From Deltaproteobacteria bacterium (GTDB lineage: Bacteria > Myxococcota > B64-G9): a DNA stretch of 8,800 bases. Shown piece by piece: positions 6,630 to 8,800 of this stretch. The stretch is taken from positions 1-8,800 of the forward strand of contig JAUVAM010000104.1 of NCBI GenBank assembly GCA_030591745.1, given 5' to 3'. Within the stretch, counting starts at the first letter, position 1; each line of letters begins with the position of its first letter. The notes beneath the pieces were generated by a model. The model had not been told where the DNA came from and did no database searches. It saw only the letters and a list, made by a program, of their open reading frames with translations. Made by a program: the position numbers and the translations under genes.

Positions 6630-8800
6630 GAGTGCTTTCTCCCGTCATTCTTTTTTCCAACGCCAATTTTGCTTCTTTTCGAACCAGTCGGTCCAAATCA
6701 AAGCGCGTACTTTTCAGAGCCTCCGTCGCAGCCTTGCCACCCAGGCTGCCCAGAACGCGAACGGCATTCTGGCGAACGCGTGGATTTGAGGCATGCAAAT
6801 CCTTGGAGGCCATCTCCAGCACTTCCCGATCACCCAATCGAGCCAATGCAAGCTGAATTTCTTGGATCTCAGCAGGTCCGGCCCTTTCCAGTGCCTTCCT
6901 CAAAGCTTCGATGGCATCCGGGTTCCCCAATTTGGCCAAGGCCCTGGCTGCAGGTATGGCCGAATAGCCATCCAGCAAACGCGTCAGCGCAGGCAGGGTC
7001 GTTTTGTCTTTCAGCCTGCCCAAGGTCTCAATCAAAGCCGCTTTGGTCTCCCAGTTGCTGTTCTCCAGGCCAGCTAAAATCGCAGATGACAGACGATTGT
7101 CTTTCAGTCGCCCAACCAGGCTGGAGGCAAGCCTTCGTTCCTCGGGTTTTCCTGTCGAGATCAGGTGACCTAGCGCGGTCACGGCAGGCTTGTCCAATTC
7201 AAGTTTGAAATCCTCATCCCTTTGTTCGAGAAGTTGCTTGCAAGTGGCGGCTTGAAGTCCTGGTGCTGAAACAGAAAGGGCGCGAAGCGCAAGTGGTCTC
7301 GCCTGCTCCACTTGCAATTTCCACAGAGCGCCGATCAAGGAAGCAAGCAAGGTCTGGTCTTCGGAAAAAACAGGCCTGAATAGATTGCGGGCAAAGGATT
7401 TCTCCTTGGCTGGAGCATAACCGGCCAATAGATCGGACAGGCCTCGCGGCGCGTTCTCGCTCGCGGCAGGCAAACCGTGCTTGGCCAATAGTTTCGCCAA
7501 CTCGGCCTCGCTCAGGCGCTTGCCAGTAGATGCCTTCTCATTCGGATTCGGGTCCGCTTTCTCCTCCTCCTCAGGTTTGCCCGCAGGCGCTTCGACCTGG
7601 GGGCCTCGTAAAGCGGGCAATTTGTCCTTGCCGAACCAGTCTACCGAAAGCGTTTCTTCTTGACTGAGTCGATTCTCAATTTCTTTTTCCAGCGCAGGCC
7701 CAACTTCTGAAAGAGAAGCGCCTGCATGGGCCAAGGCAACAAGAAGCCATCCTGCATCAGGTCCATCAGCCTTCGCCTGGTGTTCGCGCAAGATGGCCAA
7801 GGCTCTGTCCCCTCCAACGCGACCCAGGACACGAGTCACTTGGCGGCCCCCCTCGCGGCCCCCTGTCTTCAAGGCGTCATTCAGTCCATCCAGGTCGCAG
7901 GTGAGGCCCTGTCCATGAACCAGGCTTGCCGCCAGCAGGCCAACTTCCTCATCGCGATCAGTCAACAAAGGGCACAAGGCGGTGGCAGGAGGTGCTTTGG
8001 TGGCGGCGGTCAGCGCATACAAGGCCTTGGAGCGAACCTTGGGTGCAGGGTCCCGAAGGCAGGCATGAAGGAGAACAAGACCCTTATCGCCGAAGGGCTT
8101 GGCCGCGGCGATGGCCTCCAGTCGAATTTCCTCCACCGGATCGCTGACCAACAATTTCAGTTTTTGCAGCGCACGTTGTCCACCCCTGCCGTCCAAGACC
8201 TTAAGCCCGGCCAAGACCACATCCAACTTCCGACTCTCAAGGGCTTTCAGAACAACGTCGATTCCACCCGGATGTACCGAGCGGCCTGCTTGTCTGACCA
8301 GTCTCACAAGGGCCAGTCCCTTGGCCTCCTCCAGGTTTTCACGAATCCAAGACATCTGGCTTTCCGCAATTTCTCCGCTCAAGCGTTCGCCAGAGAGTCC
8401 CATGTTTTCCAGGGTCGAAAAAACCAGGGCCCGAACAGCCGTATCGGACTCGCCGAACAAAACCATACGAACCAGAGCACGACGGGCCATGTCACCACCC
8501 AGTTTACCCAAGACGCCAACAGCCGCAGCCCGAACTTCCGGGTCTGCATCCAGGGAAGCTTGAACAACGGCCGCCGTAGTGTCCCGCTTGGTGAAGTCTC
8601 CCAGGGCTTGAACCGCCGACATCCGCACAACTGACGATTGGTCCTGCAGGGATCGCACCACCAATCGATAAGCTTCCTCGTCGCCTATCTGGGCCAAACT
8701 CAGCACGGCACCGGCTCGAATAACTGGCGATGGATGGTCCCAATCGTCCAACAAACTATCTCTTTCTTCCTCGCAAGCACCCAAGGGCAGCAACAAAGCC
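6574..8800 (-). CDS. HEAT-repeat lipoprotein (5' partial)
   Basis: The frame is open to the window edge and ends with TAG at 6574-6576. A TTG at 8794-8796 is a possible start by codon only; the frame continues upstream of it. The visible N-terminus is ALLLPLGAC followed by EEERDS, which matches the end of a type II signal peptide with a lipobox (L-G-A-C, Cys codon 8773-8775). The signal peptide's start is therefore outside the window. The mature chain (about 733 residues) is nearly all alpha-helical HEAT/PBS-lyase-like repeats, such as [36 protein letters not shown] and [17 protein letters not shown]. They form two arrays (about 15-375 and 470-715, counting the TTG codon as 1) separated by an acidic low-complexity stretch (about 400-427). 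HEAT arrays are binding scaffolds, and no enzyme motif is seen. Glu after the Cys rather than Asp would fit outer-membrane sorting under E. coli rules. It is the upstream partner of the TPR/cNMP gene, overlapping it by 56 bp. Confidence 0.87.
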   Translation of the reverse strand, partial: ALLLPLGACEEERDSLLDDWDHPSPVIRAGAVLSLAQIGDEEAYRLVVRSLQDQSSVVRMSAVQALGDFTKRDTTAAVVQASLDADPEVRAAAVGVLGKLGGDMARRALVRMVLFGESDTAVRALVFSTLENMGLSGERLSGEIAESQMSWIRENLEEAKGLALVRLVRQAGRSVHPGGIDVVLKALESRKLDVVLAGLKVLDGRGGQRALQKLKLLVSDPVEEIRLEAIAAAKPFGDKGLVLLHACLRDPAPKVRSKALYALTAATKAPPATALCPLLTDRDEEVGLLAASLVHGQGLTCDLDGLNDALKTGGREGGRQVTRVLGRVGGDRALAILREHQAKADGPDAGWLLVALAHAGASLSEVGPALEKEIENRLSQEETLSVDWFGKDKLPALRGPQVEAPAGKPEEEEKADPNPNEKASTGKRLSEAELAKLLAKHGLPAASENAPRGLSDLLAGYAPAKEKSFARNLFRPVFSEDQTLLASLIGALWKLQVEQARPLALRALSVSAPGLQAATCKQLLEQRDEDFKLELDKPAVTALGHLISTGKPEERRLASSLVGRLKDNRLSSAILAGLENSNWETKAALIETLGRLKDKTTLPALTRLLDGYSAIPAARALAKLGNPDAIEALRKALERAGPAEIQEIQLALARLGDREVLEMASKDLHASNPRVRQNAVRVLGSLGGKAATEALKSTRFDLDRLVRKEAKLALEKRMTGESTHGQHPQDQGRGGQPTPQR
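6639..6643 (-). promoter_or_regulatory. Ribosome binding site of the TPR/cNMP gene
   Basis: On the minus strand GGGAG lies 9 bases before ATG 6629. It sits inside the 3' coding region of the HEAT gene, so ribosomes translating that gene pass over it, which is the arrangement expected for translational coupling. It supports the long overlap being real rather than a start miscall. Confidence 0.65.

Noticed and set aside
6669..7208. 179-residue plus-strand open frame
   Set aside because: It is a shadow of the HEAT gene's C-terminal array, with no domain.
7726..8634. 302-residue plus-strand open frame
   Set aside because: It is antisense to the HEAT-repeat gene, whose repeat pattern is clear; the translated product has no recognisable domain or convincing start context.

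Overview
The window carries four protein-coding genes in two convergent pairs. I see no RNA genes, mobile elements or CRISPR arrays. Base composition is moderately GC-rich by eye. The gene content (long carboxypeptidase-regulatory-like repeat proteins, a TPR protein fused to two cyclic-nucleotide-binding folds through a Pro-Glu linker, and a HEAT-repeat lipoprotein) fits a Gram-negative bacterium of the Myxococcota/Deltaproteobacteria type. That placement is inference from architecture; no marker gene is present.

Plus strand, 1-4746: two tandem paralogues. The first enters the window already open (its start lies upstream of base 1) and ends at 1983. The second begins a few bases later and is complete, with an N-terminal membrane anchor, about eight beta-sandwich modules of the carboxypeptidase-regulatory-like type, and a distinct C-terminal domain. 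The two align module by module through to the same C-terminal signature, so they look like a local gene duplication expressed as one operon. Both are probably exported; they carry no visible catalytic domain.

Minus strand, 8800-4767: a HEAT-repeat protein, cut by the right edge of the window, whose visible N-terminus ends in a lipobox (LGAC), followed by a gene for a TPR / Pro-Glu linker / double cNMP-binding-fold protein. The two overlap by 56 bp, so they are almost certainly co-transcribed and probably translationally coupled. The operon promoter is outside the window.

The two operons converge with only 20 bp between stop codons and no convincing intrinsic terminator. There is no gene-free stretch over 300 bp; the window is almost fully coding.

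The most unusual signal is inside the TPR/cNMP gene. A 24-bp unit holding a near-perfect 7-bp stem palindrome occurs three times in frame in the linker (two tandem, one isolated), each encoding QPSVGTSP. It looks like a small palindromic element that has entered or expanded within a coding sequence. Beside it are 18-bp and 6-bp tandem repeats encoding SEPALA and EP runs. The second cNMP fold lacks the phosphate-binding arginine that the first retains.
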